Source: Mucilaginibacter sp. SJ
GTDB lineage: Bacteria > Bacteroidota > Bacteroidia > Sphingobacteriales > Sphingobacteriaceae
NCBI RefSeq assembly: GCF_028993635.1
Contig: NZ_CP118631.1
Span: 6,324,001 to 6,388,000 of the forward strand
Direction of reading: 5' to 3'
DNA length: 64,000 bases
The notes under the pieces are model-generated. The model did no database searches, was not told the origin of the DNA, and worked only from the letters and a program-made list of their open reading frames with translations. Below, in pieces: positions 25,126-33,698 of this stretch. Every line of letters begins with the position of its first letter. Position 1 is the stretch's first letter. Position numbers and translations under genes: made by a program.

Positions 25126-27600
25126 ATGAACCAAGGCCTGAAAACAACACTCCTGTTTGTAGTTTTACCGCTATGTATGCAATTGATTGCGCCAAACGCA
25201 AAGGCGCAGAACAATACTTTATGGTATAAAAAGCCCGCCAAAGTGTGGACAGAAGCTTTACCTATTGGCAACGGCAGGTTAGGAGCCATGATTTTTGGTG
25301 GTGTTGATGATGAATTGCTGCAACTCAATGAATCTACCCTATGGTCGGGCGGGCCGGTGAAGCAAAATGTAAATCCCGGTGCATTTCAATACCTGGCCCA
25401 GGTAAGGGAGGCGTTGTTTAAAGGTGATTATCAAAAGGCGCATGAGCTAACGCAAAAGATGCAGGGCTTATACTCTGAAAGCTTTTTGCCAATGGCCGAT
25501 TTGCATATCAAACAATCATACAATGTTGGTAAAACCGGTAGCTATTATCGCGACCTGAATATCGGCAACGCTGTTGCTACAACCAAATATGCTGTCAACG
25601 GGGTAAACTATAAACGTGAAATCTTTGCTTCGGCACCCGATAAAGTCATCGTGATCCGGTTTACGGCTGATAAGAATAAACAGTTAAACCTTAAAATAAA
25701 TACAAGCAGCCAGCTTCGTTTTCAAAAGGAGGTGCTGAATAAAAACGTACTGCAGCTAAGCGGTAAAGCCCCGGCACACGTTGAGCCAAGCTATGTTGAT
25801 TCAAAAAATCCGATAATTTATGCCGACGATGATAAGTGCCGGGGGATGCGTTATGAAGTGGTGGCAAAAGCTGTAACTAATGATGGCAAAATTACCACCG
25901 ATACCAGTGGTATCACGGTGAGAGGAGCATCTGTTGTGACGCTTTATGTTGGCGCCGCTACCAGCTTTAAAGCTTACAACCAATGCCCTGACGGCGACGA
26001 AAAGGTTGCGGCCAAAAATCTTGATAAAGCTGCTGCCAAACCTTATGCGCGGCTGCTTGCCGCTCACCTGGCCGACTATCATCGCTTTTTTAACAGGGTA
26101 AGCCTTAAAATTAATGATACCAAGGGCAGTCATACCGAATTGCCTACAGATGAACGGCTTGCGCTTTACAATAAAAATCAGGGGGCCGATCCTGGTATTG
26201 AAGCTTTATATTTTCAATATGGCCGTTACCTGCTGATAAGCAGCTCAAGAACACCTGGCGTTCCTGCTAACCTTCAAGGCATCTGGAATAAAGAGTTACG
26301 TGCACCCTGGAGCTCAAACTACACCAGCAACATCAACGTGCAAATGAACTACTGGATGGCTGAAGACTGTAATTTGTCTGAAATGCACCAGCCTTTATTT
26401 GAACTGATCAAAGGATTGTCGGAAACGGGCGCTGGTGTTGCTAAAGATTTCTACCATGCTAAGGGTTGGGTAACTCACCATAATACAGATATCTGGGCTT
26501 TGGCTAACCCGGTAGGTGACCTTGGCCATGGTGACCCTAAATGGGCAAACTGGGCAATGGGGGGCGACTGGCTAACCCGCCACCTTTGGGAGCACTATTT
26601 ATATACCGGCGATAAAGCGTTTTTAAAAAACACAGCTTACCCATTAATGAAAGGCGCTGCCGAATTTACTTTTGATTGGTTGGTGCCCGATGGTCAGGGC
26701 CATTTAGTAACTGCACCGTCGATGTCGCCCGAAAATGATTTTATTTATGCTGAAGGTAAAACCGGGGATGTTTCTGTTTCTACTACAATGGATATGGGTA
26801 TCATCCGCGATCTGTTTGATAACCTCATTGCAGCAAGTAAAGTATTGGGTGTTGATGCCGCTTTCAGGGATTCACTTATCGCCAAAAAAGCTAAACTGAT
26901 CCCATATCAGATAGGCAGCAAGGGACAATTGCAGGAATGGTATAAAGACCAGGAATCGCCAGATCCGCATCACCGTCACGTGTCGCATTTATATTCCGTT
27001 TATCCGGCTAATGAAATTTCGATAGCTGCAAACCCGGAGCTGGCAGCGGCGGCAAAACGTTCGTTAGAGTTACGCGGCGATGAAAGTACCGGATGGAGCC
27101 TGGCCTGGAAGGTAAACCTTTGGGCCCGGTTAAGAGATGGCAATCACGCCTACAAATTATACCGCGACTTGCTGCGCTTAACCGGCGAAAGTGGTTACAA
27201 CTACAGCGAGGGTGGAGGACTTTATCCGAATATGTTCGATGCTCACCCACCGTTTCAGATAGATGGTAACTTTGGCGGTACCTCTGGTTTGGCCGAAATG
27301 CTGCTGCAAAGCCAGAACGGTAATGTACACCTGCTACCTGCATTACCCGATGCCTGGGCCAACGGTGAAATTAAAGGTTTGGCAGCAAGAGGCGCATTTG
27401 TAATTGACATGAAATGGGCAGCGGGTAAGGTTGTGACCGCCCAGGTGTTATCAAAAGCAGGAGGCACCTGTCATATTGTATCTAAATCAAAACTGACAGT
27501 TAAAGGTTTGAATGCTACTCCGGTTAAAGTGAAAGAAGGGTATGAGCTGGTGATCAATACAGAAAAAGGCAAATCATATCAATTAGTAAGCAGCATATGA
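25126..27600 (+). CDS. GH95 alpha-L-fucosidase
   Basis: Inverting fucosidase of 824 residues from the ATG giving MNQGLKTTLLFVVLPLCMQL and a signal ending near AKAQ; the longer in-frame start adds 27 residues with no support. The N-terminal beta domain carries PIGNGRLGAMIFGGVDDELL and LNESTLWSGGP (about 45-80), both GH95 hallmarks. The (alpha/alpha)6 barrel includes VPANLQGIWNKEL, then SNINVQMNYWMAEDCNLSEM (catalytic Asn pair), SMSPENDF (acid Glu) and QIDGNFGGTSGLAEML (Asp). It acts on alpha-1,2-fucose or related alpha-galactose ends. The esterase gene downstream overlaps by four bases (ATGA), so they form one unit. Confidence 0.93.
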   Translation: MNQGLKTTLLFVVLPLCMQLIAPNAKAQNNTLWYKKPAKVWTEALPIGNGRLGAMIFGGVDDELLQLNESTLWSGGPVKQNVNPGAFQYLAQVREALFKGDYQKAHELTQKMQGLYSESFLPMADLHIKQSYNVGKTGSYYRDLNIGNAVATTKYAVNGVNYKREIFASAPDKVIVIRFTADKNKQLNLKINTSSQLRFQKEVLNKNVLQLSGKAPAHVEPSYVDSKNPIIYADDDKCRGMRYEVVAKAVTNDGKITTDTSGITVRGASVVTLYVGAATSFKAYNQCPDGDEKVAAKNLDKAAAKPYARLLAAHLADYHRFFNRVSLKINDTKGSHTELPTDERLALYNKNQGADPGIEALYFQYGRYLLISSSRTPGVPANLQGIWNKELRAPWSSNYTSNINVQMNYWMAEDCNLSEMHQPLFELIKGLSETGAGVAKDFYHAKGWVTHHNTDIWALANPVGDLGHGDPKWANWAMGGDWLTRHLWEHYLYTGDKAFLKNTAYPLMKGAAEFTFDWLVPDGQGHLVTAPSMSPENDFIYAEGKTGDVSVSTTMDMGIIRDLFDNLIAASKVLGVDAAFRDSLIAKKAKLIPYQIGSKGQLQEWYKDQESPDPHHRHVSHLYSVYPANEISIAANPELAAAAKRSLELRGDESTGWSLAWKVNLWARLRDGNHAYKLYRDLLRLTGESGYNYSEGGGLYPNMFDAHPPFQIDGNFGGTSGLAEMLLQSQNGNVHLLPALPDAWANGEIKGLAARGAFVIDMKWAAGKVVTAQVLSKAGGTCHIVSKSKLTVKGLNATPVKVKEGYELVINTEKGKSYQLVSSI

Positions 27601-28352
27601 GCAACAGCAGGAGAAACTTTTTAAAGAAAGCATCATTGGCCGGCGCAGCGGCAATAGCTGCCCCCCAGTTGGTATCCGCATCAGCAAAAAATGATAATTT
27701 TATACCTGATGATGGCACCGGTAAAACCTTCCTGTTTCAGGGCGACTCAATAACTGATGGCGGCCGTAGCTATGATAAAGACTGGAACCATGTTTACGGG
27801 CAGGGCTATGCTTATTTGATAACAGCCCGCATTAACTTTGACTATCCTGGTAGGGATTACCAATTTTTTAACCGGGGTATCAGTGGCAATACCATAAATG
27901 ACCTTGCAGCACGCTGGCAAAAGGATACATTGGATATTAAACCCGATGTATTGAGTATATTGGTAGGCATTAACGATGTGCATAAAGTAATAATGCAGGG
28001 CGATAAATCAACTGCCGAAGATTTTGGCAAAGCCTATAATCAACTTTTAACCCAAACTACAGGCGCCTTACCCAATGTTAAATTGATTTTATTGGAGCCA
28101 TTTATCCTACCCGTAGGTATGGTAAACAAGAATCCTGAGCTATGGGCAGCTGAGGTTCAAAAACGACAGGTAGTTGTCAGAACGCTTGCCCTAAAATTTA
28201 ACGCCATTTTTGTGCCTTTGCAGGATGTATTCAACAAGGCATTGCAAAAAGCCAAAGCCGAACATTGGATCTGGGATGGTGTTCATCCCATGCCCGCCGG
28301 GCATGAGCTTATTGCCCTTGAGTGGATGAAGTCGGTTAAAAAGCTGTATTAA
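27597..28352 (+). CDS. SGNH/GDSL-family esterase, exported
   Basis: A 251-residue enzyme with a twin-arginine-like leader SNSRRNFLKKASLAGAAAIAA. The SGNH blocks are all present: FQGDSITDGGR (block I, Ser), GISGNTINDLAARW (block II, Gly), LVGINDVHK (block III, Asn) and WDGVHPMPAGHELIA (block V, Asp and His). The size fits carbohydrate acetyl esterases and related rhamnogalacturonan acetylesterases. Its start codon overlaps the GH95 stop by four bases, which implies translational coupling and a joint role: removing acetyl groups that would block the fucosidase. Substrate is inferred from context only. Confidence 0.88.
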   Translation: MSNSRRNFLKKASLAGAAAIAAPQLVSASAKNDNFIPDDGTGKTFLFQGDSITDGGRSYDKDWNHVYGQGYAYLITARINFDYPGRDYQFFNRGISGNTINDLAARWQKDTLDIKPDVLSILVGINDVHKVIMQGDKSTAEDFGKAYNQLLTQTTGALPNVKLILLEPFILPVGMVNKNPELWAAEVQKRQVVVRTLALKFNAIFVPLQDVFNKALQKAKAEHWIWDGVHPMPAGHELIALEWMKSVKKLY

Positions 28353-28359
28353 GTTTTTC

Positions 28360-28626
28360 CTAATTACTTCCCGCAATCATTTGAATAGCCTCTTCGCGGG
28401 TTTTGTGTTCAATGGCCATTACAAATTCAACGGGGCCGCCGCCTTTACCGCAGCCAAAGCATTGAAAAATGTTTTTTTCGGGCGATACCATTAGTGATGT
28501 CGCCTGGTCTTTATGAAAGGGGCAGCGGCCTTTTAAATTTCTCCGGCTTTCTTCAAGCAGCACATATTTTGAAACAATTCGTACAAGATCGGCCTGTACC
28601 GGCGACAGGGAATGAGATGCAGACAT
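28360..28626 (-). CDS. Free-standing CHC2 (primase-type) zinc-binding protein
   Basis: A protein of 88 residues that is almost nothing but the zinc-binding domain of DNA primase. VRIVSKYVLLEESRRNLKGRCPFH and then NIFQCFGCGKGGGPVEFVMAIE give the Cys-x2-His ... Cys-x2-Cys ligands, and the last helix EEAIQMIAG also matches the DnaG N-terminus. The RNA polymerase-like TOPRIM part is entirely lacking and there is no sign of it nearby in any frame. It is convergent with the SGNH esterase, with seven bases between the stops. It might be a remnant of an integrated element's primase or a small nucleic-acid-binding protein in its own right; an intact frame with a proper start favours the latter. Confidence 0.85.
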   Translation of the reverse strand: MSASHSLSPVQADLVRIVSKYVLLEESRRNLKGRCPFHKDQATSLMVSPEKNIFQCFGCGKGGGPVEFVMAIEHKTREEAIQMIAGSN

Positions 28627-28972
28627 GTTGGGTAATAGAATGATTAATTATCCGGCTGCGAAAATAATTTTTTACCAGGTTGCAATAAGGGATTGTTGAA
28701 AAAAAATTGATTTCCACGGGACAAGGTAATGCCTCTTTATCACAAGTGGTAATTTACATAGCAACTGGGCATCACTTTTATTTAGGCGCCCACATGCTAA
28801 GTTGATGGATGTTTAACAGATGGCTTGTCCTGCGCATTCCCAAAACAAGTTCGGTATGACTTTTTTTAAGTAACTGGCCATACTTTCTGCTTTTCTCAGA
28901 AATATTTACTTTAGCCACTCAAGCAAATCGCCAAAACCTTTGAGCCTTTACGAATGAGAAAAATCAAACACC
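28627..28972. other. Intergenic spacer without recognised gene
   Basis: AT-rich spacer between two divergently transcribed genes (zinc-finger gene to the left, GNAT gene to the right), so it should hold both promoters. I see no convincing TAnnTTTG box, no hairpin with a T tail and no open frame with protein-like features. Confidence 0.5.
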
Positions 28973-29422
28973 ATGAACTACACTCAAATTTGCAAAGCTT
29001 TTAATGATTTAACCGTTACCGAATTGTACCAATTATTAAAACTCAGGAGCGAGGTATTTGTAGTTGAACAACATTGTGTGTTTTTAGACACCGATGATAA
29101 AGACTACGCTTGCCACCATCTGTTATTGTTTGATGGTGATCAGGAACTGGTGGCCTATGCCCGTATTGTACCCGCAGGTAAATCATACGCCGAAACATCG
29201 ATAGGGCGTATAGTAAGCAGCAAAAAGGTGCGGGGTAAAGGTGTAGGTAAAATACTAACCCAGGCCGCCATCGATCAAACTAAAAAGATCTATGGAGATG
29301 TGCCTATCCGGATAGGGGCACAGTACTATGCTGTCAAATTTTATGAACAATCGGGTTTTAAAATTGATGGTGAAATTTATGATGAGGATGGTATCGACCA
29401 TATTGAAATGATCCTGTCCTGA
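28973..29422 (+). CDS. GNAT-family acetyltransferase, ElaA-like
   Basis: Cytoplasmic protein of 149 residues. The N-terminus LTVTELYQLLKLRSEVFVVEQHC is characteristic of the ElaA branch of GNAT enzymes, and the acetyl-CoA pyrophosphate loop is seen at about residues 83-94 (SKKVRGKGVGKIL, the RxGxG-type motif). The C-terminal YYAVKFYEQSGFKIDGEIYDEDGIDHIEM is the usual last part of the fold. The acceptor substrate is unknown. It stands alone between spacers of about 350 bases on each side. Confidence 0.88.
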   Translation: MNYTQICKAFNDLTVTELYQLLKLRSEVFVVEQHCVFLDTDDKDYACHHLLLFDGDQELVAYARIVPAGKSYAETSIGRIVSSKKVRGKGVGKILTQAAIDQTKKIYGDVPIRIGAQYYAVKFYEQSGFKIDGEIYDEDGIDHIEMILS

Positions 29423-29772
29423 TAGATATCTATCTGAAAATAGCTTTAATGATTGCTTATGCCTGCTTAACTAATTCGACGCAGCTGTAAATGTGATACC
29501 ACTAATTTTATGATAATACTCCCGGAAATCTGCATACTACGAAGGTCATGATCCGTGGGACGCTGATGTCTACCTCGCCTGTATTGTCATCTATTAGTTG
29601 ACATTTGTCATACACATACCATGATCATTATGCCCCGTTGATTTTTTACTTTGGGGTAACTGCATTTACGTTATATTGGCCCCGCAAAAAGGCTGTTCAG
29701 CAGGTAATACACATCCGCCAAAATATGAATAAGTTTATAACAAGAAAATAGCAATCACAAATTACATATATC
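29423..29772. other. Spacer upstream of dps
   Basis: No gene seen. The right-hand third holds the possible dps promoter. The left part includes ATAGATATCTATCTG, a short palindrome soon after the GNAT stop, but lacks a T tail. Confidence 0.45.
29650..29679 (+). promoter_or_regulatory. Possible dps promoter
   Basis: TTTG at the left end and TATATTGG at the right end, 18 bases apart, approximate the Bacteroidetes -33 TTTG and -7 TAnnTTTG boxes with one mismatch in the -7 box. The 5' leader would be about 85 bases. Low confidence, since no other evidence is available. Confidence 0.3.
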
Positions 29773-30246
29773 ATGAAAACAAACATCGGAATTAATGAAG
29801 CAGACCGCCAGGCCGTTTCAGATCAGTTAGCCAAATTATTAGCCGACGAATTTGTACTGTACACCAAAACCCGTAATGCCCACTGGAATATTGAAGGTCC
29901 CGACTTTCATTCAATGCATGTGTTTTTTGAACAACAATACAACGAGCTTGATGAAATTATGGACAGCGTGGCCGAACGAATCCGTAAAATAGGTCATTAC
30001 GCACCGGCTACTTTAACCCAGCTGTTACAACTTACCCATTTAACCGAAAAGCTCGATCACAAAAATGATAGCCCGGGCTTTTTGAAGGAATTGCTTGAAG
30101 ACCATGAAAGCATCATCGAGTTTATCCGCGGTAATATCAACCCCTTCGCTAACCAGTTTAATGACGCCGGTACCAGCGACTTTATTACCGGTCTTATGGA
30201 AACACACGAGGGCATGGCCTGGATGCTGAGGTCGCATTTCAGATAA
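29773..30246 (+). CDS. dps: Dps ferritin-like DNA-protecting protein
   Basis: Protein of 157 residues forming a 12-mer that stores iron and shields DNA during oxidative or nutrient stress. The inter-subunit ferroxidase ligands are visible: His in KTRNAHWNIEGPDFHSMH and Asp/Glu in FFEQQYNELDEIMDSVAERIRKIG, about residues 34-75. The four-helix bundle length is standard, and the end MLRSHFR is short, so it lacks a long basic DNA-binding tail. A long hairpin follows the gene. It is a single-gene unit. Confidence 0.95.
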   Translation: MKTNIGINEADRQAVSDQLAKLLADEFVLYTKTRNAHWNIEGPDFHSMHVFFEQQYNELDEIMDSVAERIRKIGHYAPATLTQLLQLTHLTEKLDHKNDSPGFLKELLEDHESIIEFIRGNINPFANQFNDAGTSDFITGLMETHEGMAWMLRSHFR

Positions 30247-30764
30247 AATGATCTCCCCTTTAAATAAAGCTTTTCGGCTCAAATGATCTTCCGGATGCAA
30301 ACGGAAGATCATGAGCGAAAAGTAAAATAATTATCTCTGCAATATTATTCAGCTTGCTCATGGTAAGTTAGTTGTTGATGATAATCCTATTGCCATGCAA
30401 ACCTTTTGCACCTTCGGCACATTTTTACTTGTTCCTGAAGTAAGATCTCCAGGGAGAGCGTTAAATACCATCGATAATATAATGTATTAAAAAAAGATAG
30501 TACAGGATGCCAGATCATGATGAAAGCGTTAGTATTGTTTAATTATAAACTTACCGGCTTTCACGATAAATCTGTATTATTTTGTATTTAGTCTCCCGTA
30601 ATATCTTCAAAGAAAGTGCGGTTAACGAACTTGAATCGATGAAAAAGACTGCGTTTAACCGGGCAACTAATAAAGCAGTGCGAAATACACCTTTGCTGTG
30701 GCATTTTCCATTGTGCTCCTTCTCAAGAGCGGAATTTTAAAGACAGACAAAAAGATATTTTCAC
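30247..30764. other. Spacer between dps and the GH78-like gene
   Basis: Besides the hairpin right after dps, it has a 16-base string (CAAACCTTTTGCACCT at 30398-30413) that is identical to part of the 198-bp mobile element at 46.5 kb and may be the remnant of a related element. A 33-codon frame at about 30639 has no protein-like features. The rest is AT-rich and unremarkable. Confidence 0.5.
30270..30322. terminator. Long imperfect hairpin after dps
   Basis: CTTTTCGGCTCAAATGATCTTCCG pairs with CGGAAGATCATGAGCGAAAAG across an 8-base loop, with a few bulges. A clear T tail is lacking on the plus strand, so it may act as an mRNA-stabilising 3' structure instead of a strict terminator. Confidence 0.55.
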
Positions 30765-32525
30765 ATGAAGAAAATCATCGGTATACTCATATTGACTATC
30801 ATCTGTTTTATTTGCAAGGCCCAAAAGCTTCCTCCGGTTTTTGATGCTAAGCGATCTGCCGAAGCGGAATCGACAGAAACGGTGAGGAAATATCTTTCAC
30901 CGGTCCGCATCCTTTGGAAATCGCCCGATGCAGCTACCAATATTATCAATGCCGAAAAACTGCTGAAGCAAGGTGATGGACAAGCCAATCTTTCAGGTAA
31001 TGACTTGTGCATTCTTCAAAGTAATGAAAAGGGCAAACCCGGTTTATTGCTTGATTTTGGTAAGGAATTGCACGGCGGTTTGCAATTGGTAACCGATCAG
31101 TCGAGGGGTGGCAAGCCAGTGAGGGTGCGTATCCGTTTTGGCGAATCGGCGGGCGAAGCTATGTCAGATATCGATACCATAAAAGGCGCTACTAACGACC
31201 ACGCTATGCGCGACATGATCATGTCCCTGCCATGGTTGGGTAAGCTGGAAATTGGCAACACCGGTTTTCGTTTTGTACGGATAGATTTGGTGGACGATAA
31301 TAGTCAACTTAAGCTGAAAGAAGCGAGGGCTATTTTTGTTTACCGCGATATCCCTTACCTCGGCTCATTTAAATGCAGTGATACGCTGCTTAACAAAATA
31401 TGGCTTACCGGTGCATACACCGTACATCTCAATATGCAGGATTATCTTTGGGACGGTATTAAACGCGACAGGCTGGTTTGGGTAGGCGATATGCATCCCG
31501 AAACATCAACCATTGCCGCTGTATTTGGTGATAATCCGGTAGTGTCCAAAAGTCTTGATTTGGCCCGCGATATTACGCCATTGCCGGGCTATATGAACGG
31601 GATGGTATCTTATTCCATGTGGTGGATCCTAATCCAACGCGATTGGTATATGCACACCGGTAATTTGAAATATCTGCGGCAGCAGAAAGCTTACCTGGTA
31701 AAGTTGCTGAATCAGTACGCTGTACAGGTTGATGCAAATGGCAGCGAAAAGCTGGACGGCGCCGGTCGGTTTTTGGACTGGCCATCGAGCGAAAATAAAC
31801 CTGCTATTCATGCCGGTTTACAGGCCATGCTGGTGATGACCCTGAATGCCGGTGCCGAACTCTGCAAAATATTGAAAGATCCGGCCACCGCCAAAAAATG
31901 CGAAGATGCGGTTGCTAAACTAAAAACCAATGTGCCGGATGCCAGCGGTTCAAAACAGGCGGCAGCCTTATTGGGATTATCGGGTTTACTCCCTGCCCGA
32001 AAAGCAAACGATATTCTTTCTAAAGATGGAGTACACAATTACTCAACGTTTTTTGGTTATTATATGCTGTTGACCAAAGCCAAAGCCGGCGACTACCAGG
32101 GTGGCATTGACGCTATCCGTAACTTTTGGGGGCCGATGCTGAACCTTGGCGCTACTACTTTTTGGGAAGATTTTAATATCGACTGGCTGCCCAACGCTTC
32201 GCGGATAGATGAGTTGGTGCCCAATGGTAAAAAAGATATCCATGGTGATTATGGCGCTTATTGTTATAAAGGTTTCAGGCATAGTCTTTCGCACGGCTGG
32301 GCATCAGGGCCAACACCGTGGTTAACTGAGTATGTGTTGGGTGTAAAGATAATAGCGCCAGGTTGTAAGGTAATTAAGATTGAACCCCATTTGGGCGATC
32401 TGAGCTATGCCGAAGGAACTTATCCAACGCCATATGGTATTGTGAAAATTGAACATGTTAAGCAGGCTGATGGTAAAGTGAAATCGGTGATTAATGTCCC
32501 AGCCGGGATTAGGGTAATTCAATAA
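30765..32525 (+). CDS. GH78-like alpha-L-rhamnosidase family protein
   Basis: A 586-residue exported protein with a signal peptide ending near CKAQ (residue 20). The N-terminal half is a beta-sandwich part (LLLDFGKELHGGLQLVTD, then VRIRFGESAGEAM and FRFVRIDLVDD), as in bacterial rhamnosidase modules. The (alpha/alpha)6 barrel starts near residue 205; WDGIKRDRLVWVGDMHPE corresponds to the catalytic DxxxRDxxxWxGD-type loop of GH78 and related families. The small C-terminal beta domain (about 525-586) ends with NVPAGIRVI. Compared with classical GH78 it is short and lacks extra N-terminal modules. Rhamnosidase activity is likely but not certain, since this barrel family has other specificities. 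Confidence 0.78.
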   Translation: MKKIIGILILTIICFICKAQKLPPVFDAKRSAEAESTETVRKYLSPVRILWKSPDAATNIINAEKLLKQGDGQANLSGNDLCILQSNEKGKPGLLLDFGKELHGGLQLVTDQSRGGKPVRVRIRFGESAGEAMSDIDTIKGATNDHAMRDMIMSLPWLGKLEIGNTGFRFVRIDLVDDNSQLKLKEARAIFVYRDIPYLGSFKCSDTLLNKIWLTGAYTVHLNMQDYLWDGIKRDRLVWVGDMHPETSTIAAVFGDNPVVSKSLDLARDITPLPGYMNGMVSYSMWWILIQRDWYMHTGNLKYLRQQKAYLVKLLNQYAVQVDANGSEKLDGAGRFLDWPSSENKPAIHAGLQAMLVMTLNAGAELCKILKDPATAKKCEDAVAKLKTNVPDASGSKQAAALLGLSGLLPARKANDILSKDGVHNYSTFFGYYMLLTKAKAGDYQGGIDAIRNFWGPMLNLGATTFWEDFNIDWLPNASRIDELVPNGKKDIHGDYGAYCYKGFRHSLSHGWASGPTPWLTEYVLGVKIIAPGCKVIKIEPHLGDLSYAEGTYPTPYGIVKIEHVKQADGKVKSVINVPAGIRVIQ

Positions 32526-32529
32526 ATAT

Positions 32530-32901
32530 CTACCGTTGCCGCTGGCAAAACCGTAAAGTATTGCCGTCAGTATCCGTAACATAAAACTCGCGCGTTCCCC
32601 AGGTTTGGTCGGTTGGTCCCTGGTGAACGGGCGACTCTTTTTTAGCAGAGGTATCCAACCCGCGGGATACGTAATATGTAAACCGGCTATCCACATCATC
32701 AATCCAAACATTTACCACCGAACCAAATAAGCGGTCGCTTTCATATACGGTTAACTGCAGCTCTCCAAATTCGCTTATTAGGTCAACAACGCCGTCATCA
32801 TTGGTGGCTTCAGGGTATTTGAACCTGAAATCAAGCACGTTCGTGTAAAATCCAATAGCCTGCCGCAAGCTCTGGCATTTAAAAAGTGGGATCATTTTCA
32901 T
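32530..32901 (-). CDS. VOC-superfamily (glyoxalase/bleomycin-resistance fold) protein
   Basis: A protein of 123 residues from the ATG giving MKMIPLFKCQSLRQAIGFYTNVLDF; the frame runs 31 codons further upstream, but that part is low-complexity Asn/Ser/Tyr and unlikely to be translated. It has the paired beta-alpha-beta-beta-beta units of the VOC fold: FYTNVLDFRF and LQLTVYESD in the first half, VNVWIDDVDSRFTYYV and WGTREFYVTDTDGNTLRFCQ in the second. Metal ligands are not clearly conserved, so enzyme activity cannot be assumed. The gene is convergent with the GH78-like gene, the stops lying four bases apart. Confidence 0.82.
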   Translation of the reverse strand: MKMIPLFKCQSLRQAIGFYTNVLDFRFKYPEATNDDGVVDLISEFGELQLTVYESDRLFGSVVNVWIDDVDSRFTYYVSRGLDTSAKKESPVHQGPTDQTWGTREFYVTDTDGNTLRFCQRQR

Positions 32902-33062
32902 TGTGAAGTATTTGCTTAAAGTTAGCCCTAAACTTTTGTTGGAGGAAATATTAAAATTGTAGTTATTGATATAATTGGATTTTTCATTGTTCAAAACAAA
33001 TTTGTTACGGAGTTATTGATATTAAAAGTGCTATCTTGGTGTAATTATAAATCGCTGTACCT

Positions 33063-33698
33063 ATGTCTACAATAAAGCCCTGCACTCCAACCGACGGCGA
33101 AGACATCTCAAACGGAACGCGCCGTGATTTTCTTAAGCAAACATCGCTGTTAACGGCCATTGCCTTAACACCGGTTACTGTAGTTAAAGCGGCCGAAAAC
33201 CAATGGGATGAGAAACTTGCCGGCGTTTTTGAAAAGCAAGCCCTGCACCTGGAGGTGAACGGTGTAAAACATGAATTGATGGTTGAACCGCGTGTTACCC
33301 TGCTGGAAGTGCTGCGCGAATACCTCGATCTTACAGGTACAAAAAAGGGTTGCGACCGCGGCCAATGCGGCGCTTGTACGGTGCATGTAAATGGCGTACG
33401 CATTAACTCGTGCCTGAGCTTGGCATTAACAAATGATGGTAAAAAGATAACCACTATTGAAGGCCTTGCCAAAGAGGAAGAGCTGCATCCCATGCAGGAG
33501 GCATTTATTAAGCATGATGGTTTTCAATGCGGATATTGTACATCAGGACAAATTATGTCGGCTGTGGCTTTGCTTAAAGAGGGACATGCCGGTTCTGAAA
33601 CCGAGATCAGAGAGTTTATGAGCGGTAACATTTGCCGTTGCGGCGCTTATCCCAATATTGCTAAAGCTATTCAGGAAGTTAAGGGGGGTATGGTATGA
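33063..33698 (+). CDS. paoA: Aldehyde/xanthine dehydrogenase 2Fe-2S subunit (PaoA-like), Tat-exported
   Basis: Electron-transfer subunit of a molybdenum hydroxylase, 211 residues. A twin-arginine leader RRDFLKQTSLLTAIAL near residue 20 indicates export of the folded complex. The plant-type [2Fe-2S] domain has CDRGQCGACTVHVNG and a further Cys (SCLSL), and the C-terminal helical [2Fe-2S] domain has GFQCGYCTSGQ and NICRCGAYP. The gene overlaps the FAD subunit by four bases, and the order small, FAD, large, XdhC-like is that of the periplasmic aldehyde oxidoreductase PaoABCD. It should pass electrons from the molybdenum site to FAD. Confidence 0.9.
   Translation: MSTIKPCTPTDGEDISNGTRRDFLKQTSLLTAIALTPVTVVKAAENQWDEKLAGVFEKQALHLEVNGVKHELMVEPRVTLLEVLREYLDLTGTKKGCDRGQCGACTVHVNGVRINSCLSLALTNDGKKITTIEGLAKEEELHPMQEAFIKHDGFQCGYCTSGQIMSAVALLKEGHAGSETEIREFMSGNICRCGAYPNIAKAIQEVKGGMV

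Noticed and set aside
30639..30740. 33-codon open frame before the GH78-like gene
   Set aside because: Too short, no family features and no better start signal than chance; not reported as a gene.
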